A DNA stretch of 64,000 nucleotides from NCBI GenBank assembly GCA_913056385.1, contig CAJXND010000004.1, positions 1-64,000 on the forward strand, written 5' to 3'. The notes under the pieces were generated by a model that was not told where the DNA came from, ran no database searches, and worked only from the letters and a program-made list of their open reading frames with translations. Numbering within the stretch: the first letter of the stretch is position 1; every line of letters begins with the position of its first letter. Position numbers and translations under genes: made by a program. This document shows, piece by piece, positions 40,101 through 49,309 of the stretch. This stretch comes from an uncultured Ectothiorhodospiraceae bacterium (GTDB lineage: Bacteria > Pseudomonadota > Gammaproteobacteria > Nitrococcales > Nitrococcaceae).

Positions 40101-40267
40101 TCAACGCGCCCTCAACACAGTGGTGGGCCCAGCTCTCGGCCACCATTGCCGGGGGATTGAGTTTCGCCACCGTGCTGACGCTGATCCTGACACCCTGCCT
40201 GCTGATGCTGGGATACAACGTCCGTCAGTCCACGTCGCGCTGGCGCCGGCGCCTGAAACCCGCCTGA
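37127..40267 (+). CDS. RND efflux permease, GTG start
   Basis: 1046 aa; VRALINAAFSRSRSVTLILLLVIGMGVVAYQNIPKEAEPDVNIPVIYVSM; VGMLVDAAIVVVELAERR; IVVNNNIVLIDTYN. Confidence 0.94.
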   Translation: MRALINAAFSRSRSVTLILLLVIGMGVVAYQNIPKEAEPDVNIPVIYVSMAYEGISPEDAERLLVRPMERELSSIEGINEIKGTATEGFASVLLEFDAGFDADRALDDVREGVDIARSELPQGAEEPRVNEVNVALFPVLTVALSGPVPERALIDAAEGLQDRIESLPGVLEADIGGNREELLEVAVDDRVMQTYDVSYADLFNLVSRNNRLIAAGALDTGAGRLSIKVPGVIENMEDVLSLPVKVADDRVVTFQDVASVRRTFKDPDEFARINGEPAITLEVSKRVGANIIEVNNQVRGIVEGIRAEWPEAMEVTYLQDRSEDIRTMLRDLQNNVLTAVVLVMIVVVAAMGWRPALLVGLAIPGAFLTGILAVHAMGYTMNIVVLFSLILVVGMLVDAAIVVVELAERRMTEGWSPVEAYRYGAQRMSWPIIAATVTTLAVFVPLLFWGGIVGQFMKYLPITVIVTLAASLAMALIFIPVLGAWFARRDGTQGSHHRRIRIAESGDLGELDGFSGGYVRFLQRALQMPGTVLLLMLAVVVATYIAYGRFGVGVEFFPSTEPDYARIQVQARGDLSVHEKDELVRAVESRLAGFDEVGYAYARTFADPTRTGGQSLARDAIGIVQLDFVDWTQRRPAAEIIEDIRAAVADIPGIRVQITEQQQGPGQAKPVELQVAGRPDRLESGVEALRTRMNELGGFADVEDNRPLPGIEWSLRVDREKAARYGADVQLVGNAVQLVTNGVQIADYRPDDADDEVDIRVRFPVEDRSLDSLGQLRVPTRYGQVPISNFVEFVPAPKTGTLERINGERVLTINADVEAGRLVDERIQALRTSLADDPLPDGVMVQFKGEDEDQREAQSFLSTAFVVAIALMGIILVTQFNSLYQTLLVLSAIVLSSAGVLLGLMLTQRPFSIVMGGVGMIALAGIVVNNNIVLIDTYNALRDEGTPVPEAILRTAAQRLRPVLLTSVTTVLGLMPMVLKLNVDLVNRSIEFNAPSTQWWAQLSATIAGGLSFATVLTLILTPCLLMLGYNVRQSTSRWRRRLKPA

Positions 40268-40309
40268 AGGGTTATGCTGTCAGTCCCGGTTGTCGAGGGA
40301 GGGGGTTGC

Positions 40310-40909
40310 ATGGAGCTGTATACGTCACCCACATCGCCATATGCCCGTCTTGTGCGCGTGACGCTTGCCGAGAAGCAGCTGGATGAGCGGGTGACTCATC
40401 GCTTTGTCGATCCGTGGGCCTCGCCGCCGGAACTGCTGGCCGTCAACCCCACCTGTCGTGTTCCCACCCTGGTGACCACCAGCGGCCATGTCCTGACCGA
40501 GGCCAGTGTCATCGTGCTGTTCCTGGAGCGTCGGTATCCGGAGCCGCGCCTGATTCCCCGGGACGCGGTGGAGCCCGTGCATGCGCGTCTGGGTCTGGCG
40601 CTGGGCTGTCTGGACTGTGGCGCCGGCGTTATCGGCGAGCGGCGCTATGGTGATCCCGGCACGGCACTGGCCCGACGTCGCGCCGACGCATTGCAGCGTG
40701 CCGTGGAAGGCGTTGCGGCCACGGTCGAGTCGGAACGCACCGGCGACCCCGATCTGGGTGATCTGGCCGCCGCCGTCGCCCTCGACTGGGTGGCATTCCG
40801 TTTTGCGGATGAAGTGCAATGGCCGGCCCGCTTTCCGGCGGTGGCAGTCTGGCTGGAGCGTCTCCGGGAGCGCCGCTCCTTCAGCGAAACCACGCCACCG
40901 ATCACCTGA
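40310..40909 (+). CDS. Glutathione S-transferase family protein
   Basis: MELYTSPTSPYARLVRVTLAEKQL..RVPTLVTTSGHVLTEASVIVLFLERRYP. Confidence 0.88.
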   Translation: MELYTSPTSPYARLVRVTLAEKQLDERVTHRFVDPWASPPELLAVNPTCRVPTLVTTSGHVLTEASVIVLFLERRYPEPRLIPRDAVEPVHARLGLALGCLDCGAGVIGERRYGDPGTALARRRADALQRAVEGVAATVESERTGDPDLGDLAAAVALDWVAFRFADEVQWPARFPAVAVWLERLRERRSFSETTPPIT

Positions 40910-40922
40910 GGGGACGGCGCTG

Positions 40923-41615
40923 ATGTCACCACGTCGTCAGGCACTGGCTGCCGGTCTGAAGGCCGTTGCGCCCATGATGGCGGCGATTACGCCGTTCGGG
41001 GTCACGGCCGGCGTGGCCGGGCTCGATGCAGGTCTCGGTCCGGCCCTGACCATGGGCATGTCGATGATTGTCTTTGCCGGCGCCTCGCAGCTCGCCAGCA
41101 TCCAGCTGATCAATGCCGGCGCGGCGGTGCCGTTGGTGGTGCTGACCGCGCTGATCATCAACCTGCGCATGCTGATGTACAGCGCCCACCTTGCGCCCTA
41201 CTTCCGTCATCTGCCGCTGGGCTGGCGCTCGCTGATGGCCTATGTCCTCACCGATCAGGCCTATGCCCTGACCATCTCCCGGGTGATGACCGAGGACTCC
41301 GACCGATTCAATCACTGGTTCTTCCTGGGGGTGGGAATCCCGCTCTGGGTGGTCTGGCAGTTGTCCACGGCGTTCGGCTACTGGGCCGGAACGGCGATGC
41401 CGCCGGACTGGGAGCTCGGGTTTATCGTGCCGCTGATCTTTCTGGCCCTTCTGATGATGTCCATCAACAGCCGGCCCGGCGTGATTGCCGCCGTGGTGGC
41501 TGGCAGCCTGTCGGTGCTCGGGCGCGGTCTGCCCGCGGGGCTCGGTCTGACGCTGGCCGCGCTGGCGGGCATTGCCGCGGGCGTGCTCGCGGAGGGGCGT
41601 CGTGGCGGCGATTGA
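40923..41615 (+). CDS. azlC: AzlC family branched-chain amino acid exporter subunit
   Basis: AITPFGVTAGVAGLDAGL, FAGASQLASIQLINAGA, INLRMLMYSAHLAPYF, LTDQAYAL. Confidence 0.9.
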   Translation: MSPRRQALAAGLKAVAPMMAAITPFGVTAGVAGLDAGLGPALTMGMSMIVFAGASQLASIQLINAGAAVPLVVLTALIINLRMLMYSAHLAPYFRHLPLGWRSLMAYVLTDQAYALTISRVMTEDSDRFNHWFFLGVGIPLWVVWQLSTAFGYWAGTAMPPDWELGFIVPLIFLALLMMSINSRPGVIAAVVAGSLSVLGRGLPAGLGLTLAALAGIAAGVLAEGRRGGD

Positions 41616-41928
41616 TCCGCTCTGGTGGGTGGTCGGCCTGATCGGTCTGGGAACGTTCGTCTGGCGCGGCGCTTTTCTGGTCTTCGGTCGGGGTCTGCGG
41701 ATGCCCGACCTGGTGCGGCGTGGGCTCAACTACGTGCCGCCGGCGGTTTTCGCTGCGCTGGTCCTGCCGGGGCTCATGCAATGGCAGGCGGATGGAACGC
41801 TGGATACGCCCCGGCTGATTGCCGGGGCGGTGGCGGGTGCGGTGGCCTGGCGGACCCGCGGGACAATCCCCACGCTGATTGCCGGTATGGTCGTCCTGTG
41901 GAGCCTTCGCGCCCTGATGCCGGTCTAA
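41602..41928 (+). CDS. azlD: AzlD family protein (GTG start)
   Basis: WWVVGLIGLGTFVWRGAFLVF..LNYVPPAVFAALVLPGLM..GAVAWRTRGTIPTLIAGMV. Confidence 0.85.
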   Translation: MAAIDPLWWVVGLIGLGTFVWRGAFLVFGRGLRMPDLVRRGLNYVPPAVFAALVLPGLMQWQADGTLDTPRLIAGAVAGAVAWRTRGTIPTLIAGMVVLWSLRALMPV

Positions 41929-42092
41929 TGCTGGCCGGGCAGGCCATGACGGGCGGCCTGCTGGTCGGCCAGTTGCGTCCGGATACGCCGGACCATCGAT
42001 TTACAGGCGCCGGCGACGTAGGCGCTGCGAATGATTTCGGCCTGGCGAATGGCGGCATCGGTGCTCATGTTCTGGATTTGCTGAGGGCTCAT
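41925..42092 (-). CDS. Small uncharacterised protein (55 aa), divergent from LysR gene
   Basis: MSPQQIQNMSTDAAIRQAEIIRSAYVAGACKSMVRRIRTQLADQQAARHGLPGQH; amphipathic helical composition. Confidence 0.5.
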   Translation of the reverse strand: MSPQQIQNMSTDAAIRQAEIIRSAYVAGACKSMVRRIRTQLADQQAARHGLPGQH

Positions 42093-42201
42093 GGCAACCT
42101 CCCATGCGACTGTGATGTTGGGAGAAATGGTATTCTGTGCCCGAAGTGAGATAATCCGGCTTATTGGCACACAATTCATGACCTCGAGGAAAAGGTGAAC
42201 C

Positions 42202-43161
42202 ATGGATCGAGCGGCGGAGATGCACATGTTCGTGCGTGCGGTGGACAAGGGCAGCTTTTCCGCCGCCGCCCGCGATCTCGATCTCACTCCCTCGGCGGTG
42301 AGCAAGCAGATCCGCCGGCTCGAGGACCGACTTGGCGTGCGGCTTTTCAATCGCACCACACGCCGGGTCAGTCTCACCGAGGTCGGACACGCGTACTACG
42401 ATCGCTGCTCGCGGATCATCCAGGAAATCGAGGAGGCCGAGGAAGCGGTCACTGCCCTCAACGAAAACCCGCGTGGCACCCTGCGTGTGGCGGCAACGGT
42501 CGCCTTCGGCCGGGTGGAGGTGCTGCCGCGGATCCGGGATTTCCTCGAGCGGTACCCCGAGCTCAATGTGGAATTCGAACTCACTGATCGACAGGTCGAC
42601 CTGATCGAGGAAGGCATCGACGTGGCGATTCAGTGGCGGGAGCAGATGGAGGATCCCTCGTTGATCGCCCGGCGCCTGTGCGTCAATCGCCGGATCATCT
42701 GCGCCTCACCCGATTACATCGAGCGCCACGGCAAGCCCCGCACGCCCGAGGCATTGCTCGATCACAACTGCCTGACGCTCTACGAAGTGTCGCAGTTCAA
42801 CGACTGGGCCTTCGAGGATGCCGAGCAGGGGCATCGCGTGTTGCATGTCAGTGGCAACTTTCGTGCGAATACGGCGGATGCGCTCTACGAGGCCGCCCTT
42901 GCGGGGGTCGGTCTCGCCCGGCTCTCCACCTGGCTGGTCATGCCCGCCATTCGCCGGGGCGACCTGGTGCCGGTGCTGCCGCAGTATCCCCATGAGAGCT
43001 CGGCCTACTTCCTGCTCTACCCGCATCGCCGACACCTGTCACGCAAGGTTCGGGCGTTCGTCGATTTCCTCGTGGAGGTCTTCACCCCGGTCCCGCCCTG
43101 GGAGCGCGAGGGGCTGGAATTTACCGAGGCGGAATGGCAGGAACGCATCGAGCGCGGATGA
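42202..43161 (+). CDS. LysR family transcriptional regulator
   Basis: MHMFVRAVDKGSFSAAARDLDLTPSAVSKQIRRLEDRLGVRLFNRTTRRVSLTEVG. Confidence 0.95.
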   Translation: MDRAAEMHMFVRAVDKGSFSAAARDLDLTPSAVSKQIRRLEDRLGVRLFNRTTRRVSLTEVGHAYYDRCSRIIQEIEEAEEAVTALNENPRGTLRVAATVAFGRVEVLPRIRDFLERYPELNVEFELTDRQVDLIEEGIDVAIQWREQMEDPSLIARRLCVNRRIICASPDYIERHGKPRTPEALLDHNCLTLYEVSQFNDWAFEDAEQGHRVLHVSGNFRANTADALYEAALAGVGLARLSTWLVMPAIRRGDLVPVLPQYPHESSAYFLLYPHRRHLSRKVRAFVDFLVEVFTPVPPWEREGLEFTEAEWQERIERG

Positions 43162-43191
43162 CGCGAACGATCGGTGCCGGGAGCCGGAGCG

Positions 43192-43704
43192 TCAGGCTGG
43201 TGGTGCCGGTCCGTTGAGCAGGATAACGCCGATATTGAGGTAGGCGGCGAAACTCACCCAGGCCAGATAGGGCGCAAGCAGCCAGGCTGCCGGTGCATGC
43301 ACACGCCGGAAGCGCAGCATGGTCAGGGCGATCAGCACCCAGAGCACGACCAGGTTCACCAGCGCCAGGTCCGGGCGATGCCACTGGAAAAACAGAATGC
43401 TCCAGAGCCCGTTGGCACCCAGCTGGGCAACAAACGGCAGCAACACCGCCAGGCCGGCGATCAGGCCCGTGCGTCGCCAGACCTGCCACGCGGCCGCGAT
43501 CATCAGTCCGTAGAGGATCGTCCAGGCCACCGGAAAGAGCAGATCCGGCGGCGTGAGCGGCGGTTTGTCGAGGCTGGCATACCACTCCCCGGGCGGGCTG
43601 AGAATGCCACCCATCGCGGCAATGACCACCAGCAGTGTCCAGCCCCCCAGGCCGATCAGATCACGCCGTCGATGGTCCATGGGGCGCTGGCCGGCGGTTG
43701 CCAT
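43192..43704 (-). CDS. TspO/MBR family protein
   Basis: WYASLDKPPLTPPDLLFPVAWTILYGLMIAAAW, GANGLWSILFFQWHRPDLALVNLVVLW, PYLAWVSFAAYLNIGV. Confidence 0.93.
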   Translation of the reverse strand: MATAGQRPMDHRRRDLIGLGGWTLLVVIAAMGGILSPPGEWYASLDKPPLTPPDLLFPVAWTILYGLMIAAAWQVWRRTGLIAGLAVLLPFVAQLGANGLWSILFFQWHRPDLALVNLVVLWVLIALTMLRFRRVHAPAAWLLAPYLAWVSFAAYLNIGVILLNGPAPPA

Positions 43705-44147
43705 TACCAGCTCCCCGTGTTGGGCATGGAGACCCAGGGCTCCCGGGGTGGCAGTGCATCACCCTTCTGCAGCAGCTCGATGGAAATGCCGTCGGGGGAC
43801 TTCACGAAGGCCATGTGACCGTCGCGGGGCGGCCGATTGATGATGACGCCATTGTCCATCAGCCGCTGGCAGATCCCGTAGACGTCGTTCACTCGATAGG
43901 CCAGATGGCCGAAGTTGCGCCCGCCGGCGTAAGCCTCGGGATCCCAGTTGTAGGTGAGCTCCAGCATTGGCGCGCGATCATCGGAACGGGCCCGATCCAC
44001 GTCCGCCGGGGCGGCGAGGAATATCAGCGTGAACCGGCCCTTGTCACTCTCGCGTCGGCTGATTTCCTCCATGCCGAGCAGCCCGCAGTAGAACTTCAAT
44101 GACTCGTCGATATCGCTGATGCGCACCATCGTATGCAGGTACTGCAT
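43704..44147 (-). CDS. gloA: Lactoylglutathione lyase (glyoxalase I)
   Basis: MQYLHTMVRISDIDESLKFYCGLLGMEEISRRESDKGRFTLIFLAAP..LELTYNWDPEAYAGGRNFGHLAYRVNDVY. Confidence 0.93.
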   Translation of the reverse strand: MQYLHTMVRISDIDESLKFYCGLLGMEEISRRESDKGRFTLIFLAAPADVDRARSDDRAPMLELTYNWDPEAYAGGRNFGHLAYRVNDVYGICQRLMDNGVIINRPPRDGHMAFVKSPDGISIELLQKGDALPPREPWVSMPNTGSW

Positions 44148-44180
44148 GATCCCCTCCGCTCAAAACGCCATGATAGCGCC

Positions 44181-45695
44181 TCAATGGCCGGTGGTCAGCG
44201 TCCGGCGCACGGCATCGTGCCAGCCTTCGACAACGTGCTCGCGCGTGCCCCTGGAGATGGCCGGCTCGAAGCGCCGATCCAGGGCCCAACGAGACTCCAG
44301 ACGCTCCAGGGAATCGTACAGCCCGTGCTGGAGTCCTGCCAGGTAGGCGGCGCCCAAGGCAGTGGTCTCGATGATCTCCGGCCGTTCCACCGCGAGCCCG
44401 GTGAGGTCGGCCAGTCGCTGCAACAGCCAGTTGTTGGCGACCATCCCGCCATCCACGCGCAGGGTTTCCTGCGCTGTCCCGGAGTCGCCCGCCATGGCTT
44501 CCAGAAGGTCCCCTGTCTGCAGGCACACGGAATCCAGCGCCGCATGAACGAATTCGGCCACACCGGTGTTGCGCGTCAGGCCGAAAATGGCACCCCGTGC
44601 ATTCGGGTCCCACCAGGGCGCGCCCAGGCCCGTAAAAGCCGGGACGAGATAGAGCCCTTCCGCCTCCGCATCATTGGCAAGGCCCTCACTCTGAGACGCA
44701 TGCGCGATGATGCCGAGCTCGTCACGCAGCCACTGGATGGCGGCGCCGGCGATGAAGATCGCCCCCTCGAGCGCATAGGTGGGCCGGCCATTGATGCGAT
44801 ACGCCGTGGTGGTGAGCAGTCGGTTGCTGGATGGGACGGCCTGGTCGCCGGTGTTCATCAACGCGAAGCAGCCGGTGCCGTAGGTGCTCTTGATCATGCC
44901 GGGCTGGAAGCAGCACTGACCGACCACGGCGGCATGCTGATCGCCGGCAATGCCCTCGATGGGGAGTTCCGCGCCCAGTACCTCGGGATCGGTCACACCG
45001 AAGTCGGCAGCACTATCGAGCACTTCGGGCAGAACGGCAGCCGGGATGTCAAACAGCGCCAGCAGGTCCTCGTCCCAGGTCTGCCGGTGGATGTCGAAAA
45101 GCAGGGTGCGGCTGGCGTTGGTGGCGTCGGTGGCATGACTGCGGCCACCGGTCAGCTTCCACAACAGCCAGGTGTCCACCGTGCCGAAGGCGAGGCCGCC
45201 GCTTCGGGCCCGCTCCCGGGCGCCGTTCACATTCTCCAGAATCCAGGCGATCTTGGTCGCCGCGAAGTATGGGTCGAGCAGCAGGCCGGAACGCTCGGCC
45301 ACCAGCGGCTCGTGGCCCGCGGACTTCAGGGCGGCGCAGCGCTCGGCGGTACGGCGGTCCTGCCAGACAATGGCATTGTGAATGGGTTCGCCCGTGGCAC
45401 GATCCCAGAGGATGGTGGTTTCCCGCTGATTGGTGATGCCGATGGTGCGGGCATGGACCCCGGCGGCCTTGGCCGCCTTGAGGGCCCGGCGGCAGGTGTC
45501 CACCGTGGTGTTCAACAGATCCTGGGGGTCGTGTTCAACCCAGCCACTGCGCGGATAGTACTGGGGAAACTCCTCCTGGGCCGTCGCGATGATTTGGCCT
45601 TCGAGGTTGAACACGATCGCCCTTGAGCTGGTCGTGCCCTGATCAATGGCCAGGATGCCGCTGTTTTCAGCCATTCCGCTGCTCTCCTCCGTCAT
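44181..45695 (-). CDS. glpK: Glycerol kinase (start uncertain: 45695 or 45674)
   Basis: [80 protein letters not shown]. Confidence 0.96.
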   Translation of the reverse strand: MTEESSGMAENSGILAIDQGTTSSRAIVFNLEGQIIATAQEEFPQYYPRSGWVEHDPQDLLNTTVDTCRRALKAAKAAGVHARTIGITNQRETTILWDRATGEPIHNAIVWQDRRTAERCAALKSAGHEPLVAERSGLLLDPYFAATKIAWILENVNGARERARSGGLAFGTVDTWLLWKLTGGRSHATDATNASRTLLFDIHRQTWDEDLLALFDIPAAVLPEVLDSAADFGVTDPEVLGAELPIEGIAGDQHAAVVGQCCFQPGMIKSTYGTGCFALMNTGDQAVPSSNRLLTTTAYRINGRPTYALEGAIFIAGAAIQWLRDELGIIAHASQSEGLANDAEAEGLYLVPAFTGLGAPWWDPNARGAIFGLTRNTGVAEFVHAALDSVCLQTGDLLEAMAGDSGTAQETLRVDGGMVANNWLLQRLADLTGLAVERPEIIETTALGAAYLAGLQHGLYDSLERLESRWALDRRFEPAISRGTREHVVEGWHDAVRRTLTTGH

Positions 45696-45754
45696 GATTG
45701 CGCCGTTCTTCCAAACCGGTATGATCAAATCCGAGCGAAAAAAGTCAAGCTTGG

Positions 45755-45772
45755 TGTTCACAAGCGAAAACA
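45755..45772. promoter_or_regulatory. Possible GlpR half-conserved operator between glpK and glpR
   Basis: TGTTCACAAGCGAAAACA, imperfect dyad resembling the GlpR consensus. Confidence 0.3.
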
Positions 45773-45784
45773 AGGGGGAGAGCG

Positions 45785-46573
45785 GTGATCGCGGTCGATG
45801 ACGATGCCGTCGAGCTGAATCGCCGGCAGCAGGCGATGCTCAGCCTGGTCCAGGAGCAGGGCTTTGTCTCCGTCGAGGAGCTCGCGCAGCATTTCTCCGT
45901 GACCTCACAGACCATCCGGCGGGATATCAATGCCCTGTGCAGCGCCGGACTGCTGCGCCGCTACCACGGCGGGGCCGGCCTGCCGTCGAGTGTCGAGAAC
46001 ATGGCCTACCAGGCGCGGCAGATCCTGTATCCCGAGGCCAAGGAGCGCATCGGTGCGGCGATCGCGGCACGCATCCCCAATCAGGCGTCTCTCTACATGA
46101 CCCTTGGGACGACCACCGAGGCGGTGGCATCGGCGCTGCGGGACCACCGCGGCCTGCGCGTCATCACCAACAACCTCAATGTCGCCAGCATCCTGGCGGA
46201 CAACCCGGGCTGCGAAGTCATTGTTGCCGGCGGTGTGGTGCGTCACCGGGATCGCGGCATCACCGGCGAGGCAACCATTGATTTCATGAATCAGTTCAAG
46301 GTCGACTATGCGGTGATGGGGATCTCCGGCATTGAGTCGGACGGCACCCTGCTCGATTTCGACTACCGCGAGGTTCGGGTCCTCCAGGTGATCATGGACA
46401 ACGCCCGCTCCATCCTGCTCGGCGCCGACCACAGCAAGTTCGGGCGGAATGCGCTGGTTCGGGTGGGGGATCTCAGTCGCGTGACCGAGCTCTACACCGA
46501 CGCCGAGCCCCCGGCTCCCATCCGCCGGATCCTGTCCGAGAATGGTGGCCGACTGGTCGTCACCGACCCCTGA
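45785..46573 (+). CDS. glpR: DeoR family glycerol-3-phosphate regulon repressor (GTG start)
   Basis: [60 protein letters not shown]; adjacent glpK/glpD. Confidence 0.92.
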   Translation: MIAVDDDAVELNRRQQAMLSLVQEQGFVSVEELAQHFSVTSQTIRRDINALCSAGLLRRYHGGAGLPSSVENMAYQARQILYPEAKERIGAAIAARIPNQASLYMTLGTTTEAVASALRDHRGLRVITNNLNVASILADNPGCEVIVAGGVVRHRDRGITGEATIDFMNQFKVDYAVMGISGIESDGTLLDFDYREVRVLQVIMDNARSILLGADHSKFGRNALVRVGDLSRVTELYTDAEPPAPIRRILSENGGRLVVTDP

Positions 46574-46593
46574 TTTCGCGCGGAAATGTTCGC

Positions 46594-46636
46594 TTGACTC
46601 CCCGATTGGGGATGGTATGTTTGAAATCGAACATTA
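46594..46636 (+). promoter_or_regulatory. Candidate glpD promoter overlapped by a GlpR operator
   Basis: TTGACT-16-TATGTT and dyad TATGTTTGAAATCGAACATTA (46616-46636), close to the E. coli GlpR operator pattern; additional half site ATGTTCG at 46586. Confidence 0.65.
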
Positions 46637-46684
46637 CGAAGCGGCAATATAGCCGTCGTCATTCGAAACGGAGGAGAGGCACTC

Positions 46685-48223
46685 GTGTCTTCCGAGGGTC
46701 AGCAGACGGACTTCTATGACGTTGTTGTCGTCGGCGGCGGCATCAACGGCGCGGGCATCGCCCGCGACGCGGCGGGCCGCGGTCTCCGGGTCCTGCTTGT
46801 CGAGCAGGGCGATCTCGCCAACTACACCTCCTCCGCCAGTACCAAGCTGGTACACGGCGGGCTGCGCTATCTCGAGTATTACGAATTCCGGCTCGTTCAG
46901 AAGGCCCTGAAGGAGCGGGAAGTTCTCATGGGCATCGCGCCGCACATCATCTGGCCGCTTCGTTTCGTCATGCCGCATGTCAAGGAATTGCGGCCGGCCT
47001 GGATGATCCGCATGGGCCTGTTCCTCTACGACCATCTGGGCGGGCGCAAGAAGCTGCCGGGGTCGAAGGGCATCAACCTGCAGACGCACTTCGCCGGCGC
47101 CCCGCTCAAGGACAGCCTCCGCAAGGGATTCATCTACTCCGACTGCTGGGTGCAGGATTCCCGCCTGGTGGTCCTCAACTGCATGGATGTCGAGGAGCGC
47201 GGCGGTAAGGTCCTGCCCCGCACCCGCTGCACGGGCGCCGAGCGCAGTGGTGACGACTGGCGCGTGCAGCTCACCGACACCATCAGCGGCGAGGTGCGCG
47301 ATGTTCGTTCCCGTTCGATTGTGAACGCTGCGGGTCCCTGGGTGGCCAAATTCCTCGGCAGCGCCATGCACCAGGAGGACGAGAAGGCCGAAAAGGACGT
47401 CCACCTGGTCAAGGGCAGCCACATCGTTGTGCCGAAGATGTTCGACCACGAGGACTCCTACCTCTTCCAGAACGACGACGGTCGCGTCATTTTTGCCATC
47501 CCCTACGAGCAGCACTTCACGCTCATTGGCACCACCGACGTGGCCTATGAGGGGAACCCGGCGGACGCGACGGCGAGCGACGAGGAGATCCAGTATCTCT
47601 GCGACGCGGTCAACCGCTACTTCAAGCATGGCGTTGGACCGAAGGACGTGGTCTGGACCTACTCCGGTGTCCGCGCCTTGTATGACGAGTCCGAGGAGGA
47701 GGATGTCTCGGCGGTGAGCCGCGACTACAGCCTCGAGCTTGACGACAAGGCGGCCCCGCTCCTCTCGGTGTTCGGGGGCAAGATCACCACCTATCGCACG
47801 CTGGCGCGGCAGGCAGTGGATCGCATCGCGCCCCTGCTGGATGCCAGCATCACCGACTGGACCGGTCGTTCGGCGCTGCCCGGTGGTGATATCCCCGATG
47901 GCGACTTCGACGCCTATCTCTCCGCGCTGCGCAAATCGCGGCCATGGCTGCCGGACGACATGGCATGGCGCCTGGCCCGCAACTACGGCACCTGCGTCGA
48001 GCGGATGCTGGGCGACGCCAACGCCCTGGAGGATCTTGGCGAGCATTTCGGTGCCGATCTCTACGAGGCCGAACTGCGATATCTTGCCGAGTGTGAATGG
48101 GCAATGACTTGCGAGGATGCCATCTGGCGGCGCACCAAGCTCGGCCTGATGCTCGATGCCTCGCAGCGTGAGCGGGTGGACGCCTGGTTCACCGGCCAGA
48201 ACCAGAAGAGGGCAACTGCGTAA
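46685..48223 (+). CDS. glpD: Aerobic glycerol-3-phosphate dehydrogenase (GTG start)
   Basis: YDVVVVGGGINGAGIARDAAGRGLRVLLVEQGDLANYTSSASTKLVHGGLRYLEYYEFRLVQKALKEREVL. Confidence 0.97.
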   Translation: MSSEGQQTDFYDVVVVGGGINGAGIARDAAGRGLRVLLVEQGDLANYTSSASTKLVHGGLRYLEYYEFRLVQKALKEREVLMGIAPHIIWPLRFVMPHVKELRPAWMIRMGLFLYDHLGGRKKLPGSKGINLQTHFAGAPLKDSLRKGFIYSDCWVQDSRLVVLNCMDVEERGGKVLPRTRCTGAERSGDDWRVQLTDTISGEVRDVRSRSIVNAAGPWVAKFLGSAMHQEDEKAEKDVHLVKGSHIVVPKMFDHEDSYLFQNDDGRVIFAIPYEQHFTLIGTTDVAYEGNPADATASDEEIQYLCDAVNRYFKHGVGPKDVVWTYSGVRALYDESEEEDVSAVSRDYSLELDDKAAPLLSVFGGKITTYRTLARQAVDRIAPLLDASITDWTGRSALPGGDIPDGDFDAYLSALRKSRPWLPDDMAWRLARNYGTCVERMLGDANALEDLGEHFGADLYEAELRYLAECEWAMTCEDAIWRRTKLGLMLDASQRERVDAWFTGQNQKRATA

Positions 48224-49296
48224 TGAGTCTGGTCCTTGAGGGGGTCGACCGCACCGTTGGTGGTGAGGTTTACCTGAACGATATAAACCTCACCTTCGAG
48301 CGCGGTGAGTTCAATGTGCTGCTGGGCCTGACCGAGGCTGGCAAGACCACCATGATGCGGATCATGGCGGGTCTCGAGCCGCCGAGCCGGGGAAGGGTCG
48401 TCGAGGATGGTCAGGACGTGACCCATGTGCCGGTCCGCAAGCGGTCGGTGGGCATGGTCTACCAGCAGTTCATCAACTATCCGTCGCTGAGCGTGTACGA
48501 CAACATTGCCTCACCGCTCAAGCTGGCGGGGTTTTCCAAGTCGGAAATCGATCGCCTGGTGCGCACCGAGGCCGAGCGGCTGGGCATTGATCACCTCATC
48601 GATCGCCTGCCGTCGGAACTCTCCGGCGGTCAGCAGCAGCGCTGTGCGATGGCCCGGGCGCTGGTCCGTGATGCCAAGCTGGTGCTGCTGGACGAGCCGC
48701 TGGTCAATCTCGATTACAAGCTGCGCGAGGGCCTGCGTTCCGAGTTGCGCTCACTATTCGCGGACCGGGATACGGTGGTGGTCTATGCCACCACGGAACC
48801 CGAGGAGGCGCTGGTGCTGGGCGGTAACACAACGGTCCTGCACGAGGGCCGCGTCATTCAGAATGGCGTCACCGCCCAGTGCTACCGCCACCCGGCGAAC
48901 ACCACGGTGACCCAGGTGTTTGCCGACCCGCCCATGAATCTCATGCCGGTGGAGATTGCCGACGGCCAGATCAAGGCGGAAGGCCTGCTGAGCGCACCAC
49001 TGCCCGAGCACATGAAGGATTTGGCACCGGGCCACTACACGCTCGGCATCCGGCCGCACCACCTGTTCGTGACCGCCGGCGAGGGACGAATCGGACTGCG
49101 CGGAACGGTCGAGGTCGCCGAAATCGCCGGATCCGTCACCTACGTCCACCTCGAGGTCAACGGCCGGGACTGGGTGATCGAGGAGCGCGGCGTTCATCAG
49201 GTCCACCCTGGCGAGCGCTTCGAACTGTTCATGGATTTGACCCGGGCATACGCCTTTGACAGCGCGGACCAGTTGGCGGCCGCGCCGCACAGCTAA
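48223..49296 (+). CDS. glpS: ABC transporter ATP-binding protein, GlpS-like
   Basis: Walker A GLTEAGKTT, LSGGQQQRCAMARAL, LVLLDEPL; H-loop region reads YATTEPEEAL (His absent). Confidence 0.88.
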   Translation: MSLVLEGVDRTVGGEVYLNDINLTFERGEFNVLLGLTEAGKTTMMRIMAGLEPPSRGRVVEDGQDVTHVPVRKRSVGMVYQQFINYPSLSVYDNIASPLKLAGFSKSEIDRLVRTEAERLGIDHLIDRLPSELSGGQQQRCAMARALVRDAKLVLLDEPLVNLDYKLREGLRSELRSLFADRDTVVVYATTEPEEALVLGGNTTVLHEGRVIQNGVTAQCYRHPANTTVTQVFADPPMNLMPVEIADGQIKAEGLLSAPLPEHMKDLAPGHYTLGIRPHHLFVTAGEGRIGLRGTVEVAEIAGSVTYVHLEVNGRDWVIEERGVHQVHPGERFELFMDLTRAYAFDSADQLAAAPHS

Positions 49297-49309
49297 TGCG
49301 GATGACAAC

